Shown: positions 49,201 to 49,644 of the stretch, piece after piece
How the letters are laid out: each line of letters begins with the position of its first letter
Position numbering within the stretch: position 1 is the stretch's first letter
NCBI GenBank assembly: GCA_946811185.2
Contig: OX328110.1
Span: 14,488,516 to 14,552,515, forward strand
DNA length: 64,000 nt
Reading direction: 5' to 3'
Source of the DNA: Hippopus hippopus
Taxonomy: Eukaryota > Mollusca > Bivalvia > Cardiida > Cardiidae
Notes under the pieces: generated by a model
What the model saw: only the letters and a program-made list of their open reading frames with translations
What the model was told of the DNA's origin: nothing
Databases searched by the model: none
Translations under genes and position numbers: made by a program

Positions 49201-49644
49201 GTGAAAAGGAGGCTTACTGCATCTCTATGATGCATGGTACCAAGCAACTCATCACATAATTATTGATCCATCAAGTCCATTTTGTCTAGCAGTAAACTGG
49301 TCCTTGGACATACAGGAAAAACTGGCAAATATCGAAATGTTTCCGCCCACTGGTCAGCCTGCACGGACTGTGGTTGATACTTTTTGCAGATGCATTAAGC
49401 CCGCTTTTCATAGAGTATGGCTCACATCTGAAAGAAACATTTTTTCTTCATTATTGATCCATTATCAAACACTGATAGTTCCAGCTAATCACTTTAACAG
49501 ATGTCTAATTTCTAAGTCTTTTTTCAGATCTATGAAACTTCATAGAGGTTTCAAGAAGTTCTTTCACCTTAGATCTAAAGTAAAACTCTACCTTTCTTTT
49601 CCACTTTGCAGATTCAGGTCACAAAATATGTCATCAAAATCCAT
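4010..49644 (-). CDS. HFM1: HFM1/MER3 meiotic DNA helicase, complete 35-exon gene
   Basis: ATP-dependent superfamily 2 (Ski2-like) DNA helicase. In other animals and fungi the family acts in the nucleus of meiotic cells to stabilise recombination intermediates and promote interfering crossovers. The model has 35 exons, all introns GT-AG, all phases consistent, 4,587 nt and about 1,528 residues; the human protein, from memory, is about 1,435. Motifs seen: GSGKT near residues 221-225, [11 protein letters not shown] (motif Ia) near 252, DEIH near 328-331 split over exons 9/10, VSATL near 375-379, [11 protein letters not shown] (V), and QMIGRAGRP near 571-579 (VI). After this come a Sec63-like region and a helix-hairpin-helix (about 860-916), then a low-similarity tail of about 500 residues. 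The cysteine/histidine zinc-finger that I recall in vertebrate HFM1 was not found. The identity is very secure. Least certain are the exon 6 acceptor and the terminal exons 32-35. Confidence 0.95.
4288..4515 (-). mobile_element. TTAA-hairpin MITE
   Basis: TTAA at both ends, hairpin at about 4,395-4,461 with loop CTGGTTACCAG. In HFM1 intron 34. Confidence 0.9.
4516..5240. other. rest of HFM1 intron 34, no gene seen
   Basis: AT-rich. Only a weak copy of the GATCAGACTGCA-type short repeat is visible near 4,620-4,670. Confidence 0.5.
5241..5562 (-). CDS. HFM1: HFM1 exon 34
   Basis: 107 codons beginning [19 protein letters not shown] and ending ENSHKYGQ. Acidic and Ser-rich. Acceptor TTCAATAG, donor CAG|GTATATTG. 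Phases 2 and 0 fit both neighbours. Confidence 0.75.
5563..6912. other. HFM1 intron 33, proximal part, nothing recognised
   Basis: No conserved coding, TIR or tRNA-like signal found by eye. Confidence 0.5.
6913..7141 (-). mobile_element. TTAA-hairpin MITE
   Basis: TTAA both ends. Hairpin at about 7,020-7,090 with several mismatches, so an older copy. Confidence 0.8.
7142..7913. other. intronic spacer, nothing recognised
   Basis: Within HFM1 intron 33. No gene, TIR or tandem repeat seen. Confidence 0.45.
7914..8140 (-). mobile_element. TTAA-hairpin MITE
   Basis: Left TTAACCCTTTACCA. Hairpin at about 8,020-8,090 is nearly complete; the right end has decayed. Confidence 0.8.
8383..8690. repeat. 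82-bp tandem repeat overlapping HFM1 exon 33
   Basis: ACCACAAGAATACCTGTCAT recurs at 8,383, 8,465, 8,547 and 8,629, exactly 82 bp apart. The copy at 8,629 includes the end of exon 33; the others are intronic duplicates carrying the same donor sequence. Confidence 0.92.
8642..8788 (-). CDS. HFM1: HFM1 exon 33, donor side tandemly duplicated
   Basis: Encodes [20 protein letters not shown] and [20 protein letters not shown], comparable to the acidic WDDFDDEN stretch of vertebrates. Donor CATGACAG|GTATTC. The donor region is the last copy of an 82-bp tandem array, so three decoy donors lie downstream at 8,560, 8,478 and 8,396. Confidence 0.75.
8826..9054 (-). mobile_element. TTAA-hairpin MITE
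   Basis: Perfect-looking hairpin at about 8,936-9,000 and right TTAA. Abuts the acceptor side of HFM1 exon 33. Confidence 0.88.
9116..9343 (-). mobile_element. TTAA-hairpin MITE, older copy
   Basis: ACAAAATTTGGGACTTGTCC left, GGTAAAAAGTTAA right. The hairpin (about 9,223-9,296) is mismatched. Confidence 0.75.
9520..9658 (+). mobile_element. TTAA-hairpin MITE, right half
   Basis: Starts inside the hairpin (CAGCATTTTCTCC) and ends TTTGGTAAAGGTGTAA. The left half is lost. Confidence 0.7.
9694..9820 (-). CDS. HFM1: HFM1 exon 32
   Basis: Encodes [20 protein letters not shown] and then [20 protein letters not shown]. Acidic. Acceptor TAATTACAG, donor GT|GTAAGTAG. Joins by phase alone. Confidence 0.75.
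9898..10121 (-). mobile_element. TTAA-hairpin MITE, older copy
   Basis: Right end GGTTAAGGGTTAA. Hairpin recognisable at about 9,999-10,070 with a shortened loop. Confidence 0.7.
10407..10631 (+). mobile_element. TTAA-hairpin MITE, decayed
   Basis: TTAACCCCTACCAAAC left, GTTAAAAATGTTAA right. The hairpin has lost its inner stem. Confidence 0.65.
10820..10915 (-). repeat. SINE head fragment (tRNA-like)
   Basis: Minus strand GGTAGCACAGTCGGTAGCAT resembles an A box, with TTTGATCC as B-box remnant. Same family as 45,813-46,122. Confidence 0.65.
11105..11330 (+). mobile_element. TTAA-hairpin MITE, older copy
   Basis: CCCTTTACCAAACAATC left. The right part runs to within 26 bp of the HFM1 exon 31 donor. 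Confidence 0.7.
11356..11815 (-). CDS. HFM1: HFM1 exon 31, with internal 22-residue repeats
   Basis: The longest exon (460 nt). It contains three in-frame repeats of 22 residues with the core [14 protein letters not shown] and ends [16 protein letters not shown], like vertebrate EQWDQPEIYGKVRQEP. The donor G|GTAATG was preferred over T|GTAGAG because the latter would create a stop with exon 32. Confidence 0.87.
12008..12181 (+). mobile_element. TTAA-hairpin MITE, left end missing
   Basis: Hairpin at about 12,017-12,075 with a shortened loop, right end GTGGTAAAGGGTTAA. Confidence 0.75.
12290..12645 (-). mobile_element. TTAA-hairpin MITE carrying a foldback F relic
   Basis: TTAACTCTTTGCCAATC left, hairpin at about 12,520-12,590. 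A family F segment (12,349-12,470) sits between left arm and hairpin. Confidence 0.75.
12349..12470. mobile_element. foldback family F, partial and nested
   Basis: Contains GGTTTAGCCAATCAGAAGTT and GAATGGTTGATGAA, matching the right half of the 30,698-30,886 copy. Confidence 0.7.
13232..13366 (-). CDS. HFM1: HFM1 exon 30
   Basis: 45 codons from [12 protein letters not shown] to [14 protein letters not shown]. The FTPSL motif resembles vertebrate FGFTPKPSLP. Acceptor GTTTCAG, donor CAG|GTAAAACAT. Confidence 0.8.
13847..14275 (+). repeat. short member of the GAGGGCCAT...GTGAGCT repeat family
   Basis: Opens AGAGGGCCATCAGTCCT...CTCACCTGAT and closes AAGTGAGCTAATG. It has about two internal units (GACAAACATTCTGAC, TGGCCTCTAGAGT) against about ten at 54.07 kb. 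Confidence 0.85.
14348..14402. repeat. short palindromic repeat family G
   Basis: GATCAGACTGC and GCAGTCTGATC face each other over a short loop, followed by CTGCACTGTCC. Confidence 0.75.
14505..14570 (-). CDS. HFM1: HFM1 exon 29 (basic tail)
   Basis: 22 codons, [20 protein letters not shown] then TK. Strongly basic and probably disordered. Acceptor TCACTTAG, donor AAG|GTATAA. Supported by splice sites and phase 0/0 rather than by similarity. Confidence 0.65.
14864..16091 (-). pseudogene. mariner-family (DD34D) transposase, disrupted
   Basis: N-terminal helix-turn-helix part from 16,091 ([15 protein letters not shown]), then [37 protein letters not shown] and a C-terminal GEYFEKGA. The spacing of the last two catalytic Asp is 34 residues. 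Damage: an in-frame TGA after RKVKK near 15,819, a 1-nt deletion near 15,790, and a TGA between the second and third catalytic Asp near 15,111. A 133-bp GT-AG segment interrupts the codons for SK and VIRH. Confidence 0.88.
15258..15390 (-). other. intron-like insertion in mariner transposase
   Basis: Begins GTAAGAATATT, ends GTTCGTTACAG, is AT-rich, and its exact removal restores the conserved YYSK|VIRHYV reading frame at phase 0. Its length is not a multiple of three. Confidence 0.75.
16770..16849 (-). CDS. HFM1: HFM1 exon 28
   Basis: Encodes [20 protein letters not shown] and then STATTQ. The VGLDI motif continues the conserved Sec63-like end. Acceptor TTTTTTGACAG, donor CAG|GTATAC. After it, conservation falls away. 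Confidence 0.9.
16930..17097 (-). mobile_element. TTAA-hairpin MITE, partial
   Basis: Hairpin at about 16,977-17,045 and right end GAGGTAAAGGGCTAA. The left arm is eroded. Confidence 0.7.
17200..17458. mobile_element. foldback MITE family B
   Basis: Inverted ends ATGAGC(C)GTGCTCTG with AAAGGGGGCTTAATGCATCT. Inner CAGGTTAGCCTGCGCAGACT. In HFM1 intron 27. Confidence 0.88.
17917..18020 (-). CDS. HFM1: HFM1 exon 27
   Basis: Encodes [20 protein letters not shown] and then [14 protein letters not shown]. Acceptor ACACTAG, donor TGGG|GTAGGC. Compare vertebrate DSVLLKAGSWAKKIAV. Confidence 0.9.
18072..18284 (-). mobile_element. TTAA-hairpin MITE
   Basis: CTCTTTACCAAGTAACAC left, GAAGAATTAA right. 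Hairpin at about 18,177-18,243 with mismatches. A further decayed copy follows to about 18,530. It lies 50 bp upstream of HFM1 exon 27. Confidence 0.75.
18712..18863 (-). CDS. HFM1: HFM1 exon 26
   Basis: Encodes [20 protein letters not shown] and then [18 protein letters not shown]: the FN3-like beta strands of the Sec63 domain. Donor AT|GTTAGTCG. Confidence 0.94.
18908..19325. mobile_element. foldback family F, split by a family B element
   Basis: Left arm (CACCAACCATTTTTAA...CTTCTGATTAGCTAA) to about 18,983. Right arm (GGTTTAGCCAATC...GAGAATGGTTGGTAAATACT) from about 19,239. The inner 255 bp are a family B copy. Confidence 0.8.
18984..19238. mobile_element. foldback MITE family B, nested
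   Basis: ATGAGCCATGCTCTGTGAAA at the left, inverted CTTTGCCAGCGCACAGCTCA at the right. Inserted at the symmetric centre of a family F palindrome. Confidence 0.85.
19350..19511 (-). mobile_element. TTAA-hairpin MITE, right part
   Basis: GGTTACCGGCATTTTCTCC, CACAATGTTTTCAAAA and the distal arm remain. The left hairpin strand is missing. Confidence 0.65.
19571..19812 (+). mobile_element. TTAA-hairpin MITE, well preserved
   Basis: TTAA at 19,571-19,574 and 19,809-19,812, TIR CCCTTTACCACA. Hairpin at about 19,624-19,693 almost perfect. Confidence 0.93.
20132..20364 (-). mobile_element. TTAA-hairpin MITE, well preserved
   Basis: TTAA at both ends, hairpin at about 20,240-20,310. It ends 55 bp from HFM1 exon 25. 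Confidence 0.9.
20419..20502 (-). CDS. HFM1: HFM1 exon 25
   Basis: 28 codons: [20 protein letters not shown] then KYELVIEQ, nearly identical in motif order to the vertebrate protein. Acceptor CACACAG, donor CAG|GTATTACAAG. Confidence 0.96.
20755..20946 (+). mobile_element. TTAA-hairpin MITE, left hairpin strand deleted
   Basis: TTAA both ends. Only CAGCATTTTCTCCTTTTCC of the palindrome remains, so it can no longer fold. Confidence 0.8.
20998..21225 (+). repeat. decayed TTAA-hairpin MITE
   Basis: Order of landmarks kept (GAGCCACATTTAA, GTCTAAAACTTTG), but ends and hairpin are eroded. Confidence 0.5.
21234..21462 (+). mobile_element. TTAA-hairpin MITE inserted at the exon 24 splice donor
   Basis: TTAA at 21,234-21,237 and 21,459-21,462. 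The HFM1 exon 24 donor GTATG occupies 21,463-21,467, so intron sequence from +6 onward is transposon. Hairpin at about 21,287-21,353 nearly perfect. Confidence 0.93.
21468..21553 (-). CDS. HFM1: HFM1 exon 24 (helix-hairpin-helix)
   Basis: Encodes [20 protein letters not shown] and then TNPREIEL, the helix-hairpin-helix part of the Sec63-like module. Acceptor TTGCACAG, donor CTG|GTATGT. The intron after +5 is MITE sequence. Confidence 0.96.
21738..21792. repeat. short palindromic repeat family G
   Basis: AAGATCAGACTGC / GCAGTCTGACTGTGATCTAC over a short loop. Confidence 0.75.
21846..22029. mobile_element. foldback family H
   Basis: Perfect 14-bp ends ACAGTCAAACCTGT (21,846) and ACAGGTTTGACTGT (to 22,029). 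The right arm also matches the copy starting at about 29,323. Confidence 0.8.
22056..22278. mobile_element. foldback MITE family B, older copy
   Basis: GAGCCATGCTCTGTAAAATG left, TTTGCCATAGCATTGCTCA right. The inner palindrome is reduced. Confidence 0.75.
23023..23286. mobile_element. foldback MITE family I
   Basis: Inverted ends TGTGACCCGTCACGCAAAAA and TTTTTGCGTGATGGGTCACA extend about 35 bp. Inside is a second palindrome, GTGTACCCTGGTCAGACTGC with GGCTGACCAGAGTACACAC. Confidence 0.88.
23328..23459 (-). CDS. HFM1: HFM1 exon 23
   Basis: Encodes [40 protein letters not shown] and EGI (vertebrate ILAKCFRCKLWENSLHVSKQLEKIG). Acceptor TTTTCATAG, donor ATAG|GTATGGTC. Confidence 0.96.
23484..23575 (-). 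repeat. TTAA-hairpin MITE arm fragment
   Basis: CAACTCTTTACCAAAGGACAAAATTTTGGAC style arm only, 25 bp upstream of the HFM1 exon 23 acceptor, with no hairpin. Confidence 0.6.
23818..24092. mobile_element. GC-rich foldback family C
   Basis: Inverted ends TATGGCCTGCAACATGTGAA and CGCGTGTTGCAGACCATATA. Arms of over 80 bp contain CGTCTCGGATCAGCCT palindromes. Immediately followed by a family B copy. Confidence 0.88.
24089..24314. mobile_element. foldback MITE family B, abutting family C
   Basis: ATGAGCCATGTCCAAGTGAA left, CTTTTCACAAAGCATGGCTT right. Confidence 0.78.
24618..24715 (-). CDS. HFM1: HFM1 exon 22
   Basis: Encodes [20 protein letters not shown] and [12 protein letters not shown] (vertebrate LIQAQLGCIPIQDFALTQDT...). 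Acceptor ATTCTACAG, donor GAT|GTGAGACC. Confidence 0.95.
25020..25600. other. HFM1 intron 21, nothing recognised
   Basis: No coding, TIR or tandem repeat identified. A degraded MITE hairpin may lie at 24,780-24,860. Confidence 0.4.
25605..25668. repeat. short palindromic repeat family G, best copy
   Basis: CAGTGTAGGTCAAAGATCAG...TTGCA / TGCAATCTGATCTTGATCTA, a hairpin of about 25 bp arms. Confidence 0.8.
25709..25756 (-). CDS. HFM1: HFM1 exon 21 (48-nt micro-exon)
   Basis: Encodes [15 protein letters not shown] (vertebrate FPMEGRIKTREMKVN). Donor TTG|GTGAATTG, phase 2. Confidence 0.93.
25797..26012 (+). mobile_element. TTAA-hairpin MITE, older copy
   Basis: CCCTTTACCATAAGATCC left. Hairpin at about 25,852-25,915 mismatched. 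It begins 41 bp upstream of HFM1 exon 21. Confidence 0.75.
26020..26777. other. HFM1 intron 20, nothing recognised
   Basis: AT-rich, no identifiable element. Confidence 0.4.
26778..26884 (-). CDS. HFM1: HFM1 exon 20
   Basis: Encodes [20 protein letters not shown] followed by [15 protein letters not shown], a strongly conserved Sec63-like segment. Acceptor TTTTCACAG, donor AG|GTTAGA. Confidence 0.96.
26885..27414. other. HFM1 intron 19, spacer
   Basis: No identifiable element before the MITE fragments that start near 27,425. Confidence 0.4.
27541..27771 (-). mobile_element. TTAA-hairpin MITE, well preserved
   Basis: CTCTTTACCAAACAACAAAT left, GTGGTAAAGAGTTAA right, hairpin at about 27,649-27,718. 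Ends 41 bp below the donor of HFM1 exon 19. A half copy precedes it (27,425-27,540). Confidence 0.9.
27812..27903 (-). CDS. HFM1: HFM1 exon 19
   Basis: Encodes [20 protein letters not shown] and then DEENIPDL, matching vertebrate AGRLMAWYYITFETVKKF...SDL. Acceptor AATTTCAG, donor TTG|GTAAATATG. Confidence 0.95.
28028..28292. mobile_element. GC-rich foldback family C
   Basis: CAACACGCGAAAAAAGGCAT left, inverted CCATTTTCACATGTTGGAGG right. Two GCCTGCGCAGACCGCGCAGG-type palindromes inside. Confidence 0.88.
28372..28545 (+). mobile_element. TTAA-hairpin MITE, left end missing
   Basis: GAAAACTTCGTGGGAAAAG, then CAACAGCATTTTGCC and the distal arm. Partial hairpin. Confidence 0.65.
28546..29320. 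other. HFM1 intron 18, nothing recognised
   Basis: No coding, TIR or tRNA-like signal found. Confidence 0.4.
29323..29500. mobile_element. foldback family H, second copy
   Basis: ACAGTGAAACCTGTCTTGGT opens it. TACAGGTGGAATTCTGTG near 29,500 is a diverged inverted end. Confidence 0.6.
29586..29669 (-). CDS. HFM1: HFM1 exon 18
   Basis: Encodes [20 protein letters not shown] and then DVKPT (vertebrate LCLKNLNDL...DLIKMDEG). Acceptor TTTCCATAG, donor ACAG|GTTTGTTG. Confidence 0.94.
29738..29957 (-). mobile_element. TTAA-hairpin MITE, older copy
   Basis: CTCTTTACAAAATGACAAAA left, GTATGGTATACGGTTAA right. The hairpin has lost part of its left strand. Confidence 0.75.
30059..30287 (-). mobile_element. 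TTAA-hairpin MITE, well preserved
   Basis: TTAA at 30,059-30,062 and 30,284-30,287. Hairpin at about 30,166-30,233. TIR CTCTTTACCAAACAA / TTTGGTAAAGGG. Confidence 0.93.
30359..30406 (-). CDS. HFM1: HFM1 exon 17 (48-nt micro-exon)
   Basis: Encodes [15 protein letters not shown]. Acceptor AAATTTTAG, donor CAAG|GTAATATT. Phases match on both sides; compare vertebrate GLNKDGIEAKLQ. Confidence 0.9.
30698..30886. mobile_element. foldback family F, best copy
   Basis: Almost fully palindromic over 189 bp. The centre is TTCTGATTGGCTAAACCA facing TGGTTTAGCCAATCAGAA. Ends read GGGCCCGTATTCAC and GTGAATACGGACCC. Confidence 0.92.
30985..31095 (+). repeat. TTAA-hairpin MITE, hairpin relic
   Basis: GGTAGAGGAGAAACTGCTGA facing CAGCAGTTTTGTCCTTTTCC. 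The ends are gone. Confidence 0.5.
31175..31355 (-). CDS. HFM1: HFM1 exon 16 (winged-helix region)
   Basis: Encodes [40 protein letters not shown] and [20 protein letters not shown]. This is the winged-helix segment after the helicase domain and is very close to vertebrate HFM1. Donor ATG|GTACACAT, phase 1. Confidence 0.96.
31418..31566 (-). mobile_element. TTAA-hairpin MITE with hairpin deleted
   Basis: TTAA both ends and both outer arms are present, but the central palindrome is missing. About 60 bp upstream of the HFM1 exon 16 acceptor. Confidence 0.85.
32063..32275 (+). mobile_element. TTAA-hairpin MITE abutting the exon 15 splice donor
   Basis: TTAACCCTTCACCACAC left, hairpin at about 32,116-32,182. 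The right arm runs up to the HFM1 exon 15 donor (GTTTG at 32,274-32,278), with its terminal bases eroded. Confidence 0.85.
32279..32472 (-). CDS. HFM1: HFM1 exon 15 (motifs V and VI)
   Basis: Encodes [39 protein letters not shown] (arginine finger) and [12 protein letters not shown]. The donor is AAG|GTTTGT, and only a few bases later the intron is MITE sequence (32,063-32,275). Confidence 0.97.
32473..33231. other. HFM1 intron 14, nothing recognised
   Basis: No identifiable element. Confidence 0.4.
33232..33333 (-). CDS. HFM1: HFM1 exon 14
   Basis: Encodes [20 protein letters not shown] and then NGDLPVL. The YHHAGM signature is typical of Ski2-like helicases. Donor CTTT|GTAAGTTTC. Confidence 0.96.
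33395..33628 (+). mobile_element. TTAA-hairpin MITE, older copy
   Basis: TTAAACCTTTACCAAAAAATC left, GGTAAAGGGCTAA right. The hairpin is degraded. Confidence 0.72.
33890..34028 (-). CDS. HFM1: HFM1 exon 13 (motif IV)
   Basis: Opens [19 protein letters not shown], equivalent to vertebrate FCATRKGVQQA, and ends VKDSKLR. Acceptor TTGTCTAG, donor AGAG|GTAACA. Confidence 0.96.
34094..34322 (+). mobile_element. TTAA-hairpin MITE, well preserved
   Basis: TTAA both ends. Hairpin at about 34,149-34,214 with loop CTGGTAACCAG. Confidence 0.92.
34527..34713. mobile_element. foldback family F
   Basis: Centre CTTCTGATTGGCTTAACCAA facing TTAAACCAATCAGAAGTT. Ends GGGTCCATAGTCA and GAATACAAGCCCT. Confidence 0.85.
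35084..35237 (-). CDS. HFM1: HFM1 exon 12
   Basis: Encodes [19 protein letters not shown], then [15 protein letters not shown] and YSDGKPTLV: the start of RecA-like domain 2. Donor GTG|GTAAGTGG. Confidence 0.97.
35862..36093 (+). mobile_element. TTAA-hairpin MITE, well preserved
   Basis: TTAA both ends. Hairpin at about 35,919-35,984 whose two arms carry the matching variant GTTAGAAAAGG / CCTTTTCTAAC, i.e. a compensated pair. Confidence 0.93.
36715..36761 (-). CDS. HFM1: HFM1 exon 11 (47-nt micro-exon)
   Basis: Encodes [15 protein letters not shown] (vertebrate IAEWL...PAVCL). Donor CATAA|GTAAGTATG, phase 2. It joins exon 12 to give HKFDDNVRP. Confidence 0.93.
37315..37590 (-). mobile_element. 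tRNA-derived SINE (second family), head decayed
   Basis: Shares body landmarks with 45,813-46,122: CAGTGCACCTATCCATGC, GAGAGAGGAATGAATCATGT, GGCCAAGCTGGGGATTCGAA. The tRNA-like A box is no longer clear. Confidence 0.8.
37631..37795 (-). CDS. HFM1: HFM1 exon 10 (DEIH second half, SAT motif)
   Basis: Begins [20 protein letters not shown] and contains [13 protein letters not shown] (motif III). Acceptor TTATCAACAG, donor GAC|GTATGA. Confidence 0.97.
37796..39098. other. HFM1 intron 9, nothing recognised
   Basis: No coding or repeat signature found over 1.3 kb, one of the few element-poor introns. Confidence 0.4.
39099..39179 (-). CDS. HFM1: HFM1 exon 9 (first half of DEIH box)
   Basis: 27 codons: [19 protein letters not shown] then IYLFLVDE. 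It ends exactly after the catalytic Asp-Glu of motif II, so the DEIH box is split by an intron. Confidence 0.97.
39575..39800 (+). mobile_element. TTAA-hairpin MITE
   Basis: TTAACCCTTTAACAAAC left. The hairpin has paired variants AAAAGTAGAAAATGC / GCATTTTCTACTTTT, again compensated. Confidence 0.88.
39944..40095 (-). CDS. HFM1: HFM1 exon 8 (motifs Ia/Ib)
   Basis: Encodes [19 protein letters not shown], then [20 protein letters not shown] and LTTP: motif Ia, the TGD element and the TTP element. Donor CCA|GTAAGTGA, phase 0. Confidence 0.97.
40140..40398. repeat. two partial TTAA-hairpin MITEs head to head
   Basis: 40,140-40,275 keeps the TTTTAGCCTTGTCC arm. 40,276-40,398 starts CCCTTTACCAAACAATCCC and loses its right half. 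Confidence 0.6.
40700..40900 (+). mobile_element. TTAA-hairpin MITE, hairpin half deleted
   Basis: GTGTGGGAAAAGGAGAAAATG and the distal GTTTGGTAAAG arm remain. Confidence 0.65.
41345..41480 (-). CDS. HFM1: HFM1 exon 7 (Walker A)
   Basis: Begins [11 protein letters not shown] and carries the ATP-binding motif SPTGSGKT followed by AVFEMAI. The acceptor CTTTTACAG is strong. Donor TACA|GTATGC splits the methionine codon of the next exon's MAPIKALC. Confidence 0.97.
42035..42302. mobile_element. foldback MITE family B, best copy
   Basis: Ends ATGAGCCGTGCTCTG and, inverted, CAGAGCAGGGTTCAT, with arms of about 45 bp including AAAGGGGGCTTAATGCATCT. Inner palindrome CAGCCTGCGCAGTCCACGCA / GGCTG. Confidence 0.92.
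42303..42982. repeat. HFM1 intron 6, weak tRNA-like SINE relic
   Basis: 42,340-42,440 resembles 60,540-60,660 (TTGGTATAAAGCTA, GAGGATTGCC...). Otherwise nothing. Confidence 0.35.
42983..43075 (-). CDS. HFM1: HFM1 exon 6 (start of helicase core)
   Basis: Encodes [18 protein letters not shown] then QSKVFDD, the Q-motif-like region before Walker A (vertebrate FRSIFKEFPYFNYIQSKAFDD). Donor GAT|GTATGTTC. Two in-frame acceptors are possible: TTTTGAAG (this start) or TTGACAAG, which would start at 43,057 and drop six residues. Confidence 0.85.
43222..43438 (+). mobile_element. TTAA-hairpin MITE, older copy
   Basis: AACCCTTTATCACAAAATCC left, GTTAAAGAGTTGAA right. Hairpin mismatched. Confidence 0.75.
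43766..43994 (-). mobile_element. TTAA-hairpin MITE, well preserved
   Basis: TTAA both ends. Hairpin at about 43,874-43,940 with loop CTGGTTACCAG. Confidence 0.92.
44294..44397 (-). CDS. HFM1: HFM1 exon 5
   Basis: Acceptor TTTTTCAG, donor TTG|GTGTGTATG. Encodes [12 protein letters not shown]...VFQTPAAL, matching the vertebrate RKRLFKI...MFKAPSF motifs that precede the helicase core. Confidence 0.85.
44511..44734 (+). mobile_element. TTAA-hairpin MITE
   Basis: Left TIR partly changed (CTCCTAACAAACAATTTCC). The hairpin has AGGAGACAATACTGG facing CCAGTATTGTCTCCT, a compensated variant. Confidence 0.85.
44834..44961 (-). CDS. HFM1: HFM1 exon 4
   Basis: Encodes [20 protein letters not shown] followed by a Ser/Glu-rich stretch. 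Donor CCA|GTAAGTGAG. The acceptor is a tandem AAGCAG (NAGNAG), so use of the second AG would drop one residue without a frameshift. Confidence 0.8.
45169..45394 (+). mobile_element. TTAA-hairpin MITE
   Basis: TTAACCCTTTGCCACAC left. Hairpin at about 45,222-45,290, one arm base lost in the loop. Confidence 0.85.
45735..45786 (-). CDS. HFM1: HFM1 exon 3
   Basis: A 52-nt exon, acceptor CTGTTTTTCAG, donor AG|GTAATT. Encodes [16 protein letters not shown]. It takes over phase 1 from exon 2 and hands phase 2 to exon 4. Confidence 0.75.
45813..46122 (-). mobile_element. tRNA-derived SINE, full length
   Basis: On the minus strand: head GGTAGCTCAGTCGGTAGCGT (A box) and GGTTCAATCCC (B box), a body with ATTCATTCCTCTCCCACC, and a tail AAACACCATACAATCAATC. 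Confidence 0.92.
46439..46626 (-). CDS. HFM1: HFM1 exon 2
   Basis: Acceptor TGTTCAG, donor AAAAA|GTGAGT. Encodes an acidic segment with [11 protein letters not shown], resembling the vertebrate SEIPD...KLLG stretch. An in-frame ATG overlapping the acceptor (M-F-R-C-E) is a fallback start if exon 1 is wrong. Confidence 0.8.
46765..46990 (+). mobile_element. TTAA-hairpin MITE, well preserved
   Basis: TTAACCCTTTACCAAAC left. Hairpin at about 46,817-46,884 near perfect. A second, degraded copy follows (46,992-47,215). Confidence 0.9.
47340..48678 (+). mobile_element. mariner element 2 (nearly intact)
   Basis: TIRs start CGAGGGCTGCTCGATATG (left) and, inverted, CAAGGGTTGTTCGATATG (right), flanked by TA. 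Sits in HFM1 intron 1, opposite in sense to the gene. Confidence 0.93.
47514..48605 (+). pseudogene. mariner-family (DD34D) transposase with one in-frame stop
   Basis: An open frame from 47,514 (or the ATG at 47,532) encodes the helix-turn-helix domain ([23 protein letters not shown]), first catalytic Asp in [12 protein letters not shown] and second in [13 protein letters not shown]. It stops at TAA (48,396-48,398) just after HPPYSP. The same frame continues [20 protein letters not shown] to [10 protein letters not shown] and stops at about 48,605. The stop replaces the usual Asp of YSPDLAP and removes the third catalytic Asp (CDFF). No frameshift is seen. Confidence 0.9.
48893..49140 (-). 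mobile_element. TTAA-hairpin MITE, older copy
   Basis: ACAAAATTTTAAACCAGTTC arm and GTTTGATAAAGGGTAA end. The hairpin carries a small insertion. Confidence 0.7.
49185..49432. mobile_element. foldback MITE family B
   Basis: ATGAGGTATGCTCTGTGAAA left, CTTTTCATAGAGTATGGCTC right. In HFM1 intron 1, about 160 bp below the start exon. Confidence 0.82.
49592..49644 (-). CDS. HFM1: HFM1 exon 1 (start codon)
   Basis: The ATG lies in the context AAAGTGATGG and opens [17 protein letters not shown]. The donor is AAAG|GTAGAG, phase 2. The AG left over joins exactly with exon 2 to give arginine. Chosen because it is short, acidic and phase-compatible, and because the vertebrate N-terminus also extends upstream of the exon 2 segment. 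Confidence 0.7.
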
